A stretch of 64,000 nucleotides of DNA from Arthrobacter sp. C9C5 (GCF_013359735.1 NZ_JABFMX010000005.1:152319-216318), one strand, 5' to 3'. Numbered from the stretch's first letter, positions 33,518 to 42,628 are shown. Notes: generated by a model from the letters alone, not told the origin. Program-made: numbers and translations.

Positions 33518-33963
33518 TGGGCCCTGCCGCTCAGATCGGCCAGCGCTTTGCCCGATTTCCAGCCGGCCGCCGCCGCGCCGAGCCCCAGGACCAGCGACAA
33601 GCCAAGGTAGGCGAGCCACACGGCGTGGAAGCCGCCGCGAATCTGCTGGTCGACGGCGAGGGCCAGCGCCGAAAAGGTGGTGAAGGAACCGAGCAGCCCC
33701 GGGCCGAGGCCCGCCCGGAGCCAGAAAGCGGTCCGCGGCCGGGCAATCCAGATGGTGGTCAGGGCGGCCAGGACGAAGCTCCCTAGGACGTTGATCGCCA
33801 GCGTGGTCCACGGCACGGCGCCTGCCGCCTCGGGGAAGACCAGCCCCGCGCCGTAGCGCAGCTCGGTTCCGATCAGGCCGCCGACGGCGACTGCCGCCCA
33901 CGCCCGCCAGCCGGGAACCGCCGCGACCGCTGCCGGGCGGCGCTCCGCATCCAGCGCTTCCAA
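33514..33963 (-). CDS. crcB: Fluoride exporter subunit FluC/CrcB (first of a pair)
   Basis: The protein (149 residues) carries four helices with GGLIGTELRYGAG, NVLGSFVLA and GLLGSFTTFSALA, the same signature positions as its partner. It has a 20-residue N-terminal extension before helix 1. With the following gene, coupled by a 4-bp overlap, it should form the dual-topology fluoride channel in the cytoplasmic membrane. It begins right after the mntR stop (33964), so it may be co-transcribed with mntH-mntR. No fluoride riboswitch was seen upstream. Confidence 0.92.
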   Translation of the reverse strand: MEALDAERRPAAVAAVPGWRAWAAVAVGGLIGTELRYGAGLVFPEAAGAVPWTTLAINVLGSFVLAALTTIWIARPRTAFWLRAGLGPGLLGSFTTFSALALAVDQQIRGGFHAVWLAYLGLSLVLGLGAAAAGWKSGKALADLSGRAQ

Positions 33964-34677
33964 TCAGCGCCCCTCGACGCTGCAGCCGGAATGGGCCGCG
34001 TCGCTGTGCACCCAGAGCGCGGAGGCCACCTCGTCGGCGAGGTCGATTTCGCGCAGCTCGCCGCGGGCGCCGATGCGGACCACGAGCGGGCCGCCGAACG
34101 GCTTCCGGCCCAGGACCTCGACGTCGGAGTCCAGGTCGATCTGCTCGGCGGCGAGGTAGCGCAGCAGCTCGGGGTTTTCGTCGCTGATCCGGGTGATCCG
34201 GCCGGTGTGGCCGTCGTCGAGCTCGCTCATCCGGTAGGCCGGCGGCATCAGCACCGAGCCGTCCGCGGCCGGAATAGGGTCGCCGTGCGGATCGCGGACC
34301 GGGTTGCCCAGCTTGGCGGACATCCGCTCGATGAAGGTGTCCGAGACGGCGTGTTCAAGCAGCTCGGCCTCGTCGTGGACCTCGTCCCAGCGGTAGCCGA
34401 GCTCCTGGACCAGGAAGGTCTCAATCAGCCGGTGCCGCCGGACCATGGAGAGGGCCAGCCGCACGCCGTCCTCGGTCAGGGTGACGGCACTGTACGGCTT
34501 GTGGTCCACCAGGCCCTGGTCCTTGAGCTTGCGGACCATTTCGGAGACCGAGGAGTTCGCGACGCCCAGGCGCTGAGCCAGCTGCGTGGAGGTGATGGGC
34601 TTGTCCTGCCACTCCGTGAAGGAGTAGATGACCTTGACGTAGTCCTCAATTGAGGAGGAGGGCGGACTGGTCTTCAC
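33964..34677 (-). CDS. mntR: DtxR/MntR-family metal-dependent repressor
   Basis: The GTG at 34677 gives MKTSPPSSSIEDYVKVIYSF, the usual family start; a GTG at 34704 would overlap mntH. The protein (237 residues) has an N-terminal winged helix (TSTQLAQRLGVANSSVSEMVRKL), cited for its LAQRLGVANSSVSEM core, a dimer/metal-binding domain with RRHRLIETFLVQELGY and LLEHAVSDTFIERM, and a C-terminal FeoA/SH3-like domain (about 165-225). Manganese would promote DNA binding and repression. It lies 10 bp downstream of mntH on the same strand, which supports MntR over the iron regulator DtxR. Confidence 0.86.
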   Translation of the reverse strand: MKTSPPSSSIEDYVKVIYSFTEWQDKPITSTQLAQRLGVANSSVSEMVRKLKDQGLVDHKPYSAVTLTEDGVRLALSMVRRHRLIETFLVQELGYRWDEVHDEAELLEHAVSDTFIERMSAKLGNPVRDPHGDPIPAADGSVLMPPAYRMSELDDGHTGRITRISDENPELLRYLAAEQIDLDSDVEVLGRKPFGGPLVVRIGARGELREIDLADEVASALWVHSDAAHSGCSVEGR

Positions 34678-34687
34678 AGCCCCAAGC

Positions 34688-35983
34688 CTACCGTCCGGCG
34701 GCACCGGTGAAAGTGAGCCACAGCAGGACCAGGTTCAGCGCCACCACCAGGACCACGCTGACGACGGCTGCCACCCGCAGGGTCATACCGTCCGCAAACC
34801 GGCCCATCAGGGGCTTGCTGCTGGTCAGCACCACGAGCGGGACCAGCACGAACGGAATCCCGAAGCTGAGCACAACCTGGCTGAGCACCAGCCCCCAGGT
34901 GGGGTCGAAGCCGACGGCCAGCAGGACGACGGCGGGGATCAGGGTCAGCACCCGTCGCGTCATCAGCGGAATCCGGATCTTGAGCAGGCCCTGCATGATG
35001 GTGCCGCCGGCATAGCAGCCCACCGAGGTGGAGGCCAGACCGGAGGCAAGCAGACCGACGGCGAAGACCACACCGACCACCGGGCCGAGATTGGCCGTGA
35101 TGGCGGCGTGGGCGCCCTCGATGGTGTCCGTGCCGCCTTCACCGCCCAGCGTGGACGCGGCCAGCAGCAGCATTCCGATGTTGACGATGCCGGCGACGGC
35201 CAGCGCCGCGACGACGTCCCAGCGCGTGGCCTTGATCAGCCGGGCAACGGCGTGCGGCGGGACATGCAGGTGCGGATCCGGGCGGTGCCGGTCCCGGGAG
35301 AGCGCCGAGTGGACGTAGATGGCGTGCGGCATCACGGTGGCGCCGAGCATGCTTGCGGCCAGCAGCACCGTGTCCGGGCCCTGGAAGCCGGGCACCAGCC
35401 CGGCCACGACTCCGCCCGGGTCGGGTGGGCTGATGAACAGTCCGGCCAGGAACCCGACGGTGATGATGCCCAGCAGGAACATGATGACGAACTCGAAGGG
35501 GCGCTGCTGGTTGCGGCTCTGCACGGCGAGCAGGGCCATCGAAATGCCGCCCACAATGACGGCGCCGAGGGGCAGCGGGAGGCCGAAGAGCAGGTACAAA
35601 GCCACTGCGCCGCCCACCACCTCGGCGAGGTCGGTGGCTGCGGCCACAATTTCGGCCTGGACCCAGAAGGCGCGGCGCCAGGCCGGTCGGAGCCGTTCGC
35701 CGAGGATCTCCGGGAGGCTCTTGCCGGTGACGATGCCGAGCTTGGCGGACTGGTACTGGACCAGCACCGCCATGACGTTGGCGGCGACGAGGACCCAGAC
35801 GAGCAGATAACCGTATTGGGCCCCGGCCGTAAGGTTGGCGGCGACGTTGCCGGGGTCCACATAGGCGATGGCAGCCACGAAGGCCGGCCCGAGCAGGCCC
35901 AGCAAGGCCCGGCGGCTACCCCTGATCCTGCGGCCAGGCGGTTGCCCCGCGGGCAGCGGTTCGTGTCCGGCTACGTCCAGCAC
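34688..35983 (-). CDS. mntH: NRAMP-family Mn2+ (divalent metal) transporter
   Basis: The protein (431 residues, GTG start with GGGAG six bases upstream) has 11 hydrophobic helices. The metal site is visible as YVDPGNVAANL in helix 1 (D-P-G-N) and GATVMPHAIYVHSA in helix 6 (M-P-H). It imports manganese with protons. The gene is directly followed by mntR, and a palindromic site overlapping its likely promoter lies at 36010-36032, so it is probably repressed by Mn-bound MntR. Confidence 0.94.
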   Translation of the reverse strand: MLDVAGHEPLPAGQPPGRRIRGSRRALLGLLGPAFVAAIAYVDPGNVAANLTAGAQYGYLLVWVLVAANVMAVLVQYQSAKLGIVTGKSLPEILGERLRPAWRRAFWVQAEIVAAATDLAEVVGGAVALYLLFGLPLPLGAVIVGGISMALLAVQSRNQQRPFEFVIMFLLGIITVGFLAGLFISPPDPGGVVAGLVPGFQGPDTVLLAASMLGATVMPHAIYVHSALSRDRHRPDPHLHVPPHAVARLIKATRWDVVAALAVAGIVNIGMLLLAASTLGGEGGTDTIEGAHAAITANLGPVVGVVFAVGLLASGLASTSVGCYAGGTIMQGLLKIRIPLMTRRVLTLIPAVVLLAVGFDPTWGLVLSQVVLSFGIPFVLVPLVVLTSSKPLMGRFADGMTLRVAAVVSVVLVVALNLVLLWLTFTGAAGR

Positions 35984-36009
35984 TGCGGGCTCCCATGAAA
36001 GTTCCTGAG

Positions 36010-36032
36010 TGCCTACATATAAAAGTTAGGCA
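36010..36032. promoter_or_regulatory. Candidate MntR operator upstream of mntH
   Basis: TGCCTA (36010-36015) and TAGGCA (36027-36032) form an inverted repeat around an AT-rich 11-bp centre, 27 bp upstream of the mntH start. An AT-rich TTTATAT on the minus strand in the centre could be the -10 region, so binding would block transcription. The assignment is from position and symmetry. Confidence 0.55.
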
Positions 36033-36079
36033 CACCGAAATAATAGGCGCCCCGGCGTGATCAGTGCAATGCGGGAACC

Positions 36080-36871
36080 TCAGGCCTTGGCGGCGCGCCA
36101 GCTTTGCGTCAGGTAGGGAAGCGGCAGGACCTGCCCGGCACTGTGCCCGAGGTGCTCATGCAGGTACCAGTCGAGGTTGCCGAGCACCTTGGCCCGGGTG
36201 CTCTCGCCTGCCCGCAGGTAGTAGCTGCGGGACTTGGCCAGTTCCATGACGTCCTGCGTGGTTACCCGATCCTCCCAGCGGGTGAGATGGCTCTCCAGCC
36301 CGGTGAACTCCGGTCCCAGCGGCGGTGTGAAGTGGGGCTTGTGGACGTCCCCCGCATGCATGATCCGGGACAGCCGGTGCACCCAGGGGACCGAGGTGTC
36401 GAGCTGGTTCCAGATCAGGCCGAGAACGCCGTGCGGCCGCAGGATCCGGGCCGCCTCGGTGCTGGCCAGCAGGGGATCGCACCAGTGCCAGGCCTGGGCC
36501 ACCGTGACCAGGTCGAAGGCCCCCGAAGCCAGCCCGGTGTGTTCGGCGGTACCCTCGACGGCGGTGACTCCCGTGAGGGTGCGGCGCAGCTGGTCGAGCA
36601 TGTCCGGGGACGGATCGACGGCCACGGTCCTGAGCCCGCGTTGGACCAGGAGCGCCGTGAACTTACCGGTCCCGGCGCCCAGGTCGGCGGCGTCGTGGGC
36701 CCCGGCCGGGATCAACCAGTCGGCTGAATCCGCCGGATAGCCGGGCCGGACCCGGTCGTAGTGCTCGCCGCCGTCCTGGAAGCTCTGCCCGAGCTCCTGC
36801 CGCCGCTGGTGCTGCAGTTTTGGGCCACCCTGCAGTCTGGGGTGGTGCAGTTTTGGGCCGCCGCGTGACAC
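36080..36871 (-). CDS. Class I SAM-dependent methyltransferase
   Basis: The protein (263 residues from GTG 36871) has the SAM-binding motif AADLGAGTGKFTALL, then VAVDPSPDML (acidic end of strand 2), and FDLVTVAQAWHWCD, typical of the UbiE/Methyltransf_11 group. The substrate is unknown. The first 25 residues are encoded by an imperfect DNA repeat and carry a doubled GGPKLxHxR phrase that family members usually lack, so the true start may be further in; no better start codon with a site was seen. It follows, by 72 bp, the riboswitch-controlled aminotransferase gene and may be in its transcript. Confidence 0.8.
   Translation of the reverse strand: MSRGGPKLHHPRLQGGPKLQHQRRQELGQSFQDGGEHYDRVRPGYPADSADWLIPAGAHDAADLGAGTGKFTALLVQRGLRTVAVDPSPDMLDQLRRTLTGVTAVEGTAEHTGLASGAFDLVTVAQAWHWCDPLLASTEAARILRPHGVLGLIWNQLDTSVPWVHRLSRIMHAGDVHKPHFTPPLGPEFTGLESHLTRWEDRVTTQDVMELAKSRSYYLRAGESTRAKVLGNLDWYLHEHLGHSAGQVLPLPYLTQSWRAAKA
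36813..36859. repeat. Imperfect triple repeat at the methyltransferase 5' end
   Basis: TGCAGTTTTGGGCC occurs at 36813-36826 and 36846-36859, with a diverged copy starting TGCAGTCTGG at 36831. It encodes the doubled N-terminal phrase of the methyltransferase if translation starts at 36871. Confidence 0.85.
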
Positions 36872-36943
36872 GTGCGATCTCCTTCGGCAGCTCTGGTGCG
36901 TACCTGTCGAATTTACCGCACGCGGCCCCGCCTGCGCTGCCGG

Positions 36944-38371
36944 TTAGTCGACGGAGCAGGGCGCTGCGCCGGCGGTGCCCGGCGTGTTGGGCGCCCAGTG
37001 CGGGTAGCTGCGCGTGTCGTTGGCCGGCACCCACCGTCCGGCGTCCACGACGTAGTCCCAGCCCAGGCCGTTCCGCCGCAGCTCCTGGAGCCCGGCGAGC
37101 AGCCGCTGGGCGTCGTCGAGCCGTGAGCCGAGGCCGAAGCTGGCCCGGAGCGAACCGGCGGGCAGGCCGAGGCGTTTCAGCAGCGGGTGGGCGCAAAACC
37201 GGCCGTCGCGCAGGCCGATGCCGTGCTCCGCGGACAGGTACGCGGCGACCAGGCCGGCGTCGTACCCGGCGACCGAGAAGTTGACCACGCCGATTGTCCC
37301 GGGGCCGCCTTCCCGGCCGGTGTCCTCGAAGATGTGGTGGACCGTTACGCCGTCGATCCGCTCCAGCCCCTCGACCAGGAAGGAACGGATGGCGTCCTCG
37401 TGGGCGTGCCACTGCTGCTCGTCCAGCGCCTCGATGACCTGGCTGGCGCGGGCCAGCGCGGCCGCGCCCAGGACATTGGGGGAGCCGCCCTCGTGGCGGG
37501 CCGGCCCGGTGGTCCAGCTGACGGCGTCGAGCCGCGCGTCCCGTACCGCGCCGCCGCCAGCCAGGTGCGGGGTGCCGGCGTCCAGCCAGTCCGGCCGGCC
37601 CACCAGTACGCCGGCGCCGAACGGGGCGTAGAGCTTGTGGCCCGAGAAGGCGAGGTAGTCGACGTCGTCCGCGGCGATGTTGATGCGGCGGTGCGGGGCC
37701 AGCTGGGCCGCGTCGACGGCGATCCGGGCGCCGAATTCGTGCGCCAGCGCTGCCAGCTCGCGGATCGGCAGGATTTCACCGGTGACGTTGGACGCGCCGG
37801 TCACGGCGAGCAGGCTTACGCCGCCGAGGGCGAGTTCGGCCCGGAGCCGCTCCACGGTGCCGGCCAGAGTGGGGGCCGCGACGACGCTGCGGTGCGGGAC
37901 GTTTTGCCAGGGCAGCAGGTTGGCGTGGTGCTCGATGTCGAGGTAGAGCACCTCGCCGGTGTGCCGGCCGTCGGCGACGGGCAGGCAGCCGGCCAGCAGG
38001 TTCAGTGCGTCGGTGGTGTTCCGGGTGAAGATCACGGAGTCGTCCGGACGACCGCTAACGAAGCCGCGGACGATGTTCCGGGCGTTTTCGTACACCGAGG
38101 TGCTCAGCTGGGAGGCGTAGCCGGCGCCGCGGTGCACGCTGGCGTAGTACGGCAGGATCTCGTTCAGGTAGGCGGACACCACGGACAGCGCCGGGGCGGA
38201 GGCTCCGTAGTCCAGGTTCGCGTACCGGACCTGGCCGCCCTGGATCAGCGGGGCCTGGATTTCGGCACCGGAAACCGCCGACAGCGGCCGGCGGGCGGCG
38301 TCGAAGCGTGCATCGGTGAACTCCGGGCCGCCGGCGGGGGTGGTGTGGGTGGGGATGGTGGCAGTCGTCAT
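36944..38371 (-). CDS. Class V aminotransferase (cysteine desulfurase/selenocysteine lyase-like)
   Basis: ATG 38371 is preceded by GAGG. The protein (475 residues) is a fold type I PLP enzyme: IFTRNTTDALNLL, LDIEHHANLLPWQ, VTGASNVTGEILPI, VDAAQLAPHRRI and the Schiff-base lysine in YLAFSGHKLYAPFGAG. This is the SufS/NifS/Csd pattern. A cysteine occurs in GRFCAHPLLKRLG, in the region that carries the active-site Cys of these enzymes. A SAM-IV-like riboswitch controls it, so it probably works in sulfur amino-acid recycling or sulfur mobilisation rather than general Fe-S assembly. The exact substrate is not known. The C terminus (LGWDYVVDAGRWVPAND) is extended. Confidence 0.85.
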   Translation of the reverse strand: MTTATIPTHTTPAGGPEFTDARFDAARRPLSAVSGAEIQAPLIQGGQVRYANLDYGASAPALSVVSAYLNEILPYYASVHRGAGYASQLSTSVYENARNIVRGFVSGRPDDSVIFTRNTTDALNLLAGCLPVADGRHTGEVLYLDIEHHANLLPWQNVPHRSVVAAPTLAGTVERLRAELALGGVSLLAVTGASNVTGEILPIRELAALAHEFGARIAVDAAQLAPHRRINIAADDVDYLAFSGHKLYAPFGAGVLVGRPDWLDAGTPHLAGGGAVRDARLDAVSWTTGPARHEGGSPNVLGAAALARASQVIEALDEQQWHAHEDAIRSFLVEGLERIDGVTVHHIFEDTGREGGPGTIGVVNFSVAGYDAGLVAAYLSAEHGIGLRDGRFCAHPLLKRLGLPAGSLRASFGLGSRLDDAQRLLAGLQELRRNGLGWDYVVDAGRWVPANDTRSYPHWAPNTPGTAGAAPCSVD

Positions 38372-38384
38372 GGGACCTCGCTCG

Positions 38385-38522
38385 AAAAGGACCCCGCTCA
38401 CAGGGGATCCGCGCTTGCCGGGTCCGCTCCGGACCGGCCAGGTCGTCACCCGGGGCACCCCGCCGCGAATGGAGGGTTGCCGGCCAGCAAACCGGGGTTT
38501 CGCGCTGGCACTCGTGACCTGC
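38385..38522 (-). ncRNA. SAM-IV-like (SAM clan) riboswitch with intrinsic terminator
   Basis: On the minus strand the RNA reads AGGTCACGAGTGCCAGCG, then a TTGCTGGC that pairs with GCCAGC, then GCAACCCTCC and GGGGTGCCCCGGGTGA, ending GACCT, which closes P1 with AGGTC. This is the conserved SAM-I/SAM-IV core as known from actinomycete leaders. The downstream hairpin GGTCC/GGACC fits the extra SAM-IV domain. An intrinsic terminator follows: GGATCCCC (38410-38403) pairs with GGGGTCC (38395-38389), then TTTT at 38388-38385. High SAM should terminate the transcript before the aminotransferase gene. SAM-IV versus SAM-I/IV subtype is not certain. Confidence 0.85.
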
Positions 38523-38607
38523 TTCGAGCCTAGGACATGGCCGGTCGCGCGGAAAAGGGAGGGCGGATATGAGGCGTTGTGTTACGGACTGCTTGGGGCG
38601 TGGCCGG

Positions 38608-39420
38608 CTAGAGCAGGTCGTCGAGGCCCGGGTTCAGGCGCTTGAGGACTTCGGAGTGCAGGATCGAGTTGGTCGCCAGCGCGTTGCCGCCGAAGGGGCC
38701 GTCCTCGCCCTCGAGCGAGGTGAAGCGGCCGCCCGCCTCCGTCACGATCGGGACCAGCGCCGCCATGTCGTAGAGGTTGAGTTCGGGTTCGCAGGCGATG
38801 TCGACGGCGCCTTCGGCCACGAGGCAGTAGGACCAGAAATCTCCGTAGGCGCGGGTGCGCCAGACCTCCTCGGTGAGGCCGAGGAACTCGTCGAGGTTGC
38901 CGCGCTGCTTCCAGCCGCCGAGGCTCGAATACGACAGTGACGCATCGGCGAGCCGGGAGACGTTGGAGACCCTCAGCCGGGTCGCGGCGGCCAGCGAGCG
39001 GCCCATGTAGGCGCCGGCGCCCTTGGCCGCCCACCAGCGCTTGCCCAGTGCGGGGGCGCTGACGACGCCCACCACGGGTTCGCCTTCGTCGACGAGGGCG
39101 ATCAGGGTGGCCCAGACCGGGACGCCGCGGACGAAGTTCTTGGTGCCGTCGATCGGGTCGATGATCCAGCGGCGCGAACCGTGGCCGGAGCTGCCGAACT
39201 CCTCGCCCAGGACGGCGTCGCGCGGGCGGGAGCGGGACAGCTGCCCGCGGATGGCCTCCTCGGCGGACTTGTCCGCGTCGGTGACGGGGGTCAGGTCCGG
39301 CTTCGTCTCGATCCGAAGGTCGAGCGCCTTGAAGCGGCTCATGGTCTGGGAATCTACGGAATCTGCCAGTACATGGGCAAGGCGCAGGTCATCGTTGTAG
39401 CTCGAAGCTGGTTGGCTCAT
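38608..39420 (-). CDS. hisN: Histidinol-phosphatase, inositol monophosphatase family
   Basis: The protein (270 residues) has the IMPase-fold metal sites [27 protein letters not shown] and the late [18 protein letters not shown]. These are the signatures of the actinobacterial HisN group, which removes phosphate from histidinol phosphate in histidine synthesis; a role on other small phosphomonoesters cannot be excluded. It follows rsgA by 69 bp on the minus strand, after aroA, an order common in Arthrobacter relatives and mycobacteria. Confidence 0.88.
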   Translation of the reverse strand: MSQPASSYNDDLRLAHVLADSVDSQTMSRFKALDLRIETKPDLTPVTDADKSAEEAIRGQLSRSRPRDAVLGEEFGSSGHGSRRWIIDPIDGTKNFVRGVPVWATLIALVDEGEPVVGVVSAPALGKRWWAAKGAGAYMGRSLAAATRLRVSNVSRLADASLSYSSLGGWKQRGNLDEFLGLTEEVWRTRAYGDFWSYCLVAEGAVDIACEPELNLYDMAALVPIVTEAGGRFTSLEGEDGPFGGNALATNSILHSEVLKRLNPGLDDLL

Positions 39421-39489
39421 GCTTCCAAACTACCGTCAAAACGCGCCGCGGACAGGGAGGCCACGTCGCTGCCTGCCAAGTAGACGCGG

Positions 39490-40605
39490 CTATGAGACGC
39501 TGCCGAGTTCCTTGGTGTCCTGCGCTTCCAGCCGCGGATCGGTGCCCAGCAGCCGGCGCAGCGAGGCGAGCCGGGCCGGGCCGGACGGGCCTGCGTGGCC
39601 GCCCTGCACCCAGGCGTCCACTCCGCAATTGACGGCGGTGGCGTCGTGCTTGCAGCCCCGCTCGCAGTCGTCGGTGCCAGGCGCCAGGTCCGGGAAGGAA
39701 CGCAGGATCCGGTCCGGGTCCACATGGGCCAGGCCGAAGGAGCGGATGCCGGGGGTGTCGATGATCCAGCTGCCCGCAGGCGCATCGCTGACCTTCAGCG
39801 CCAGCGCGGAGGAGGAGGTGTGGCGGCCGCGGCCGGTGACCGCGTTGACGCCGCCGGTGGCCCGTTCAGCCCCGGTGAGCGCGTTCACCATGGTGGATTT
39901 GCCGACGCCGGAGTGGCCCAGCATGACGGTGACCTTCCCGTCGAGGTAGTCCCGCAGCTGCGACACCGCGGCCTTGTCCAGCCGGGCGGACAGGCCGTCA
40001 TCGGAGCGGGCGTCGATGCCCGAGGCGGCCGAATCCGCGGTCTTGGAGATGATCACCGGGAAGTCGAGGTGCTGGTAATTGGCCAGCAGCTCGGCGGGGT
40101 CCTTGACGTCGGCCTTGGTGACGAGCAGCAGCGGTTCAATGCCGGCGTCGTAGGCGGCCACCAGTGCGCGGTCGATGAAACCGGTGCGGGGTTCCGGGTT
40201 GGCTGCGGCCACGACGACGACGAGCTGGTCGGCGTTGGCGACGACGGCGCGTTCGATCGGGTCCGTGTCGTCCGCGCTGCGGCGCAACAGCGTCCGGCGC
40301 TCCTGGATCTTGACCAGCCGGGCCAGGGTGTCGGGTTCGCCGCTGACGTCCCCGACGAGCGAGACGAAGTCACCGGCAACTACGGGATTGCGGCGCAGCT
40401 CCCTGGCCCGCGCCGCGATGATCTTGCGTTCGTCGGCGGTGCCCTCGCCGACGACGGCGGTGTAACGTCCGCGGTCCACGGTGACGATCCGGCCGGTGAC
40501 GGCGTCGTCGTAGCTGGGCCGGTCCTTGGTGCGGGGGCGGGAGCCCTTCTTGTTGGGGCGGATCCGGACGTCGGATTCGTCCCAGGAATCAGTGCTGCGT
40601 GCCAC
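39490..40605 (-). CDS. rsgA: Ribosome small-subunit maturation GTPase RsgA
   Basis: GTG 40605 gives 371 residues; the frame is open further upstream inside aroA but without a site. It is a circularly permuted GTPase: an OB-fold domain (about 40-110), then TKAD (G4), then GHSGVGKST (G1) and DTPGIRSFG (G3). The C-terminal zinc site is C-x3-C-x-H-x6-C ([14 protein letters not shown]). It checks the decoding site of the 30S subunit late in assembly. The start overlaps the end of aroA by 17 bp. Confidence 0.93.
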   Translation of the reverse strand: MARSTDSWDESDVRIRPNKKGSRPRTKDRPSYDDAVTGRIVTVDRGRYTAVVGEGTADERKIIAARARELRRNPVVAGDFVSLVGDVSGEPDTLARLVKIQERRTLLRRSADDTDPIERAVVANADQLVVVVAAANPEPRTGFIDRALVAAYDAGIEPLLLVTKADVKDPAELLANYQHLDFPVIISKTADSAASGIDARSDDGLSARLDKAAVSQLRDYLDGKVTVMLGHSGVGKSTMVNALTGAERATGGVNAVTGRGRHTSSSALALKVSDAPAGSWIIDTPGIRSFGLAHVDPDRILRSFPDLAPGTDDCERGCKHDATAVNCGVDAWVQGGHAGPSGPARLASLRRLLGTDPRLEAQDTKELGSVS

Positions 40606-41977
40606 CGGCGGCTTCCTTGTCTGCGGTGCTTGCCTGGCCGAGCATGGTTGCCCACAATTGCGGGAAGCCGGGCATGGTCTTGGCCGTGGTGGCGATGTCC
40701 TCGACCTCCACGCCCGGCACGGCGAGTCCGAGGATCGCGCCGGCGGTGGCCATGCGGTGGTCCGCGTAGCTGTGCACGACGCCGCCGTGCAGCTTCGCCG
40801 GCCTGATGATGAGTCCGTCGGCCGTTTCTTCGGCGTCACCGCCGAGGCGGTTGATTTCCGCGACGAGGGCAGCGAGGCGGTCGGTTTCGTGGCCCCGGAG
40901 GTGGGCGATGCCGCTCAGCCGGGAGGGGCCGGTGGCCAGGGCACAGAGGGCTGCCACGGTTGGCGCGAGCTCGCTGGTTTCGTCAAAGTCGCCGCCCTTG
41001 ATCTCCGGGCCGCCGCTCACGGTCAGGGTGCCGTCCTCCAGCGTCACGGTGGCGCCCATGGTGGCCAGGATGCCGCGCCAGAGATCGCCGACCTGGGTGG
41101 TCCCGGCCGGCCAGTTGGGGATCCGCACGGTTCCGCGGGTGGCGAGGGCCGCCGCGAGGAACGGCCCGGCGTTGGAGAGGTCTTGTTCGATCCGCTGGTC
41201 GAAGGCGCGGATCGGGCCGGGGGAGACAACCCAGTGGTTCGGCGCCGAGTCATCGACTGCCACGCCCACGCCGCGCAGCACGGCGACGGTCATGTTGATG
41301 TGGTCCAGGCTTGGCACCGGTTTTCCCACATGTTCCAGATGGAGTCCCTCGGTGAAGCGGGCCCCGGCCAGCAGCAGCGCGGAGACAAACTGGGACGAGG
41401 CGCTGGCGTCGATGACGAGGTGGCCGCCGCGGACTTCTCCCGTGCCCTGGACGGAGAACGGCAACGACGACGCCGGCCCGCCGTCGGGGGCGCTGACCGC
41501 GACGCCGAGACCGGTCAGGGCCTCGATGATGGTGCCCATCGGCCGTTGGCGGGCGTGCGGATCGCCGTCGAACGCTGAACGGCCGCGGTGCAGCGCGGCC
41601 ACCGGCGGCACAAAGCGCATCACCGTGCCGGCCAGGCCGCAGTCGATCGCGGTGTCCGCCGCAGCGGCGTCCGGGGCGATGGGGGTGATGTCCAGGTCCG
41701 GGCCGTAGGCGCCGTCGCCGGGCACCTCGGTAATGGTGGCCCCTAGCTGCCGCAGGGCTTCGATCATCAGGGCCGAGTCCCGGGAGTGCAGCGGAGCGCG
41801 GAGCCTGGACGGACCGTCCGCGAGGGCGGCCAGGACCAGGTACCGGTTGGTCAGGGACTTGGAGCCGGGAACGGTGACGGTGGCGTCGACGGGACGTTCC
41901 GCGAAGGGCGCACGCCAGTGCGGACCGCCGCCGGCCGGAAGGGAAGGGGCTGCTGCGGTGGGGGTGGTGCCAGTCAT
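40589..41977 (-). CDS. aroA: 3-phosphoshikimate 1-carboxyvinyltransferase (EPSP synthase)
   Basis: The protein (462 residues) makes EPSP from shikimate 3-phosphate and PEP in aromatic amino-acid synthesis. It has [20 protein letters not shown] near the start, [14 protein letters not shown], and the C-terminal HETDRLAAL and [16 protein letters not shown]. The PEP/glyphosate loop reads [13 protein letters not shown], where E. coli has NAGTAMRP: the glycine and arginine are kept but the flanking residues differ, so class and inhibitor response cannot be assumed. rsgA and hisN follow in the same direction. Confidence 0.95.
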   Translation of the reverse strand: MTGTTPTAAAPSLPAGGGPHWRAPFAERPVDATVTVPGSKSLTNRYLVLAALADGPSRLRAPLHSRDSALMIEALRQLGATITEVPGDGAYGPDLDITPIAPDAAAADTAIDCGLAGTVMRFVPPVAALHRGRSAFDGDPHARQRPMGTIIEALTGLGVAVSAPDGGPASSLPFSVQGTGEVRGGHLVIDASASSQFVSALLLAGARFTEGLHLEHVGKPVPSLDHINMTVAVLRGVGVAVDDSAPNHWVVSPGPIRAFDQRIEQDLSNAGPFLAAALATRGTVRIPNWPAGTTQVGDLWRGILATMGATVTLEDGTLTVSGGPEIKGGDFDETSELAPTVAALCALATGPSRLSGIAHLRGHETDRLAALVAEINRLGGDAEETADGLIIRPAKLHGGVVHSYADHRMATAGAILGLAVPGVEVEDIATTAKTMPGFPQLWATMLGQASTADKEAAGGTQH

Positions 41978-41984
41978 TGCCGTC

Positions 41985-42533
41985 TTAGGCCCCGACAGCG
42001 TGGTCGACGGCCTTGCGGACCGCCTTGTCAGCCTTCTTCAGCTTCTTGCCGGTGGTCTTCCGGGCGTCGGCGGCGAGGTGTGCGGTGGTCTTCCGGGCGT
42101 CGGCGGCGAGGTGCTCCGCACGCCAGGCCAGGCTGGGCTTGCCCGCGGTGTCCACGGACGCCAGCAGCACACCGCCGGTCAGCGAGACGTTCTTCAGCAG
42201 CTGCTTGCGCCGGGCGTCGCGGCCTTCCTTGGACGAGATGTCCGCGCTGCGCCATTCGACGTAGCCATTGAGCGCCGAGATCACAGCGAGAACGGTGGCG
42301 GCCAGGCGGGAGGCCTTACCGAGCGCCAGGCAGACTCCGGCACCCACCTGGGTGCCGCCGATCACGCGGGCCAGGACCTTCTCGTTGGTCTGGAAGGGGA
42401 GGGATTCGGCGGCGCGGCGCAGCAGGGGAGACAGCTGCGTCGCAGTGTCGTCCGCATTCTTTAGCTTGTCCATGCCTGCGAGCACGAAACTGGAGGCGAG
42501 CATGGGGCGGGCGAGAAAGCGGACAAAGGACAT
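41985..42533 (-). CDS. DoxX-family membrane protein
   Basis: The protein (182 residues) has the DoxX start [24 protein letters not shown] (cited for [16 protein letters not shown]), with four hydrophobic helices up to about residue 135, then a basic cytoplasmic tail containing two copies of [10 protein letters not shown]. DoxX-like proteins are linked to redox balance and oxidative stress in actinobacteria; the exact role here is unknown. It ends 7 bp before aroA on the same strand and is divergent from the sigR promoter region. Confidence 0.8.
   Translation of the reverse strand: MSFVRFLARPMLASSFVLAGMDKLKNADDTATQLSPLLRRAAESLPFQTNEKVLARVIGGTQVGAGVCLALGKASRLAATVLAVISALNGYVEWRSADISSKEGRDARRKQLLKNVSLTGGVLLASVDTAGKPSLAWRAEHLAADARKTTAHLAADARKTTGKKLKKADKAVRKAVDHAVGA
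42051..42113 (-). repeat. Two-copy 33-bp tandem repeat in the DoxX gene
   Basis: Thirty identical bases occur at 42051-42080 and 42084-42113 (period 33 bp). They encode the doubled 11-residue unit in the C-terminal tail. Confidence 0.93.
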
Positions 42534-42602
42534 GAATTTCCTCCTGGATGGACGAACCGCGGACGCTGTGCGGGAGAACCGGTTCTAGTCTTGCACTTTT
42601 GC

Positions 42603-42628
42603 GGAATATTTGCCCGTTGTGCGGGGTT
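42603..42628 (+). promoter_or_regulatory. SigR-type promoter of sigR (autoregulation)
   Basis: GGAAT at 42603-42607, an 18-base spacer and GTT at 42626-42628 exactly match the SigR/SigH consensus. Transcription should begin near 42636, about 200 bp before ATG 42838 and 70 bp before an in-frame GTG at 42706. A SigR-dependent promoter in front of its own gene is the known autoregulatory design in streptomycetes and mycobacteria. Confidence 0.75.

Noticed and set aside
36944..38371. SufS for Fe-S assembly
   Set aside because: No sufBCD or sufU genes are near, and control by a SAM-clan riboswitch points to sulfur amino-acid metabolism instead.
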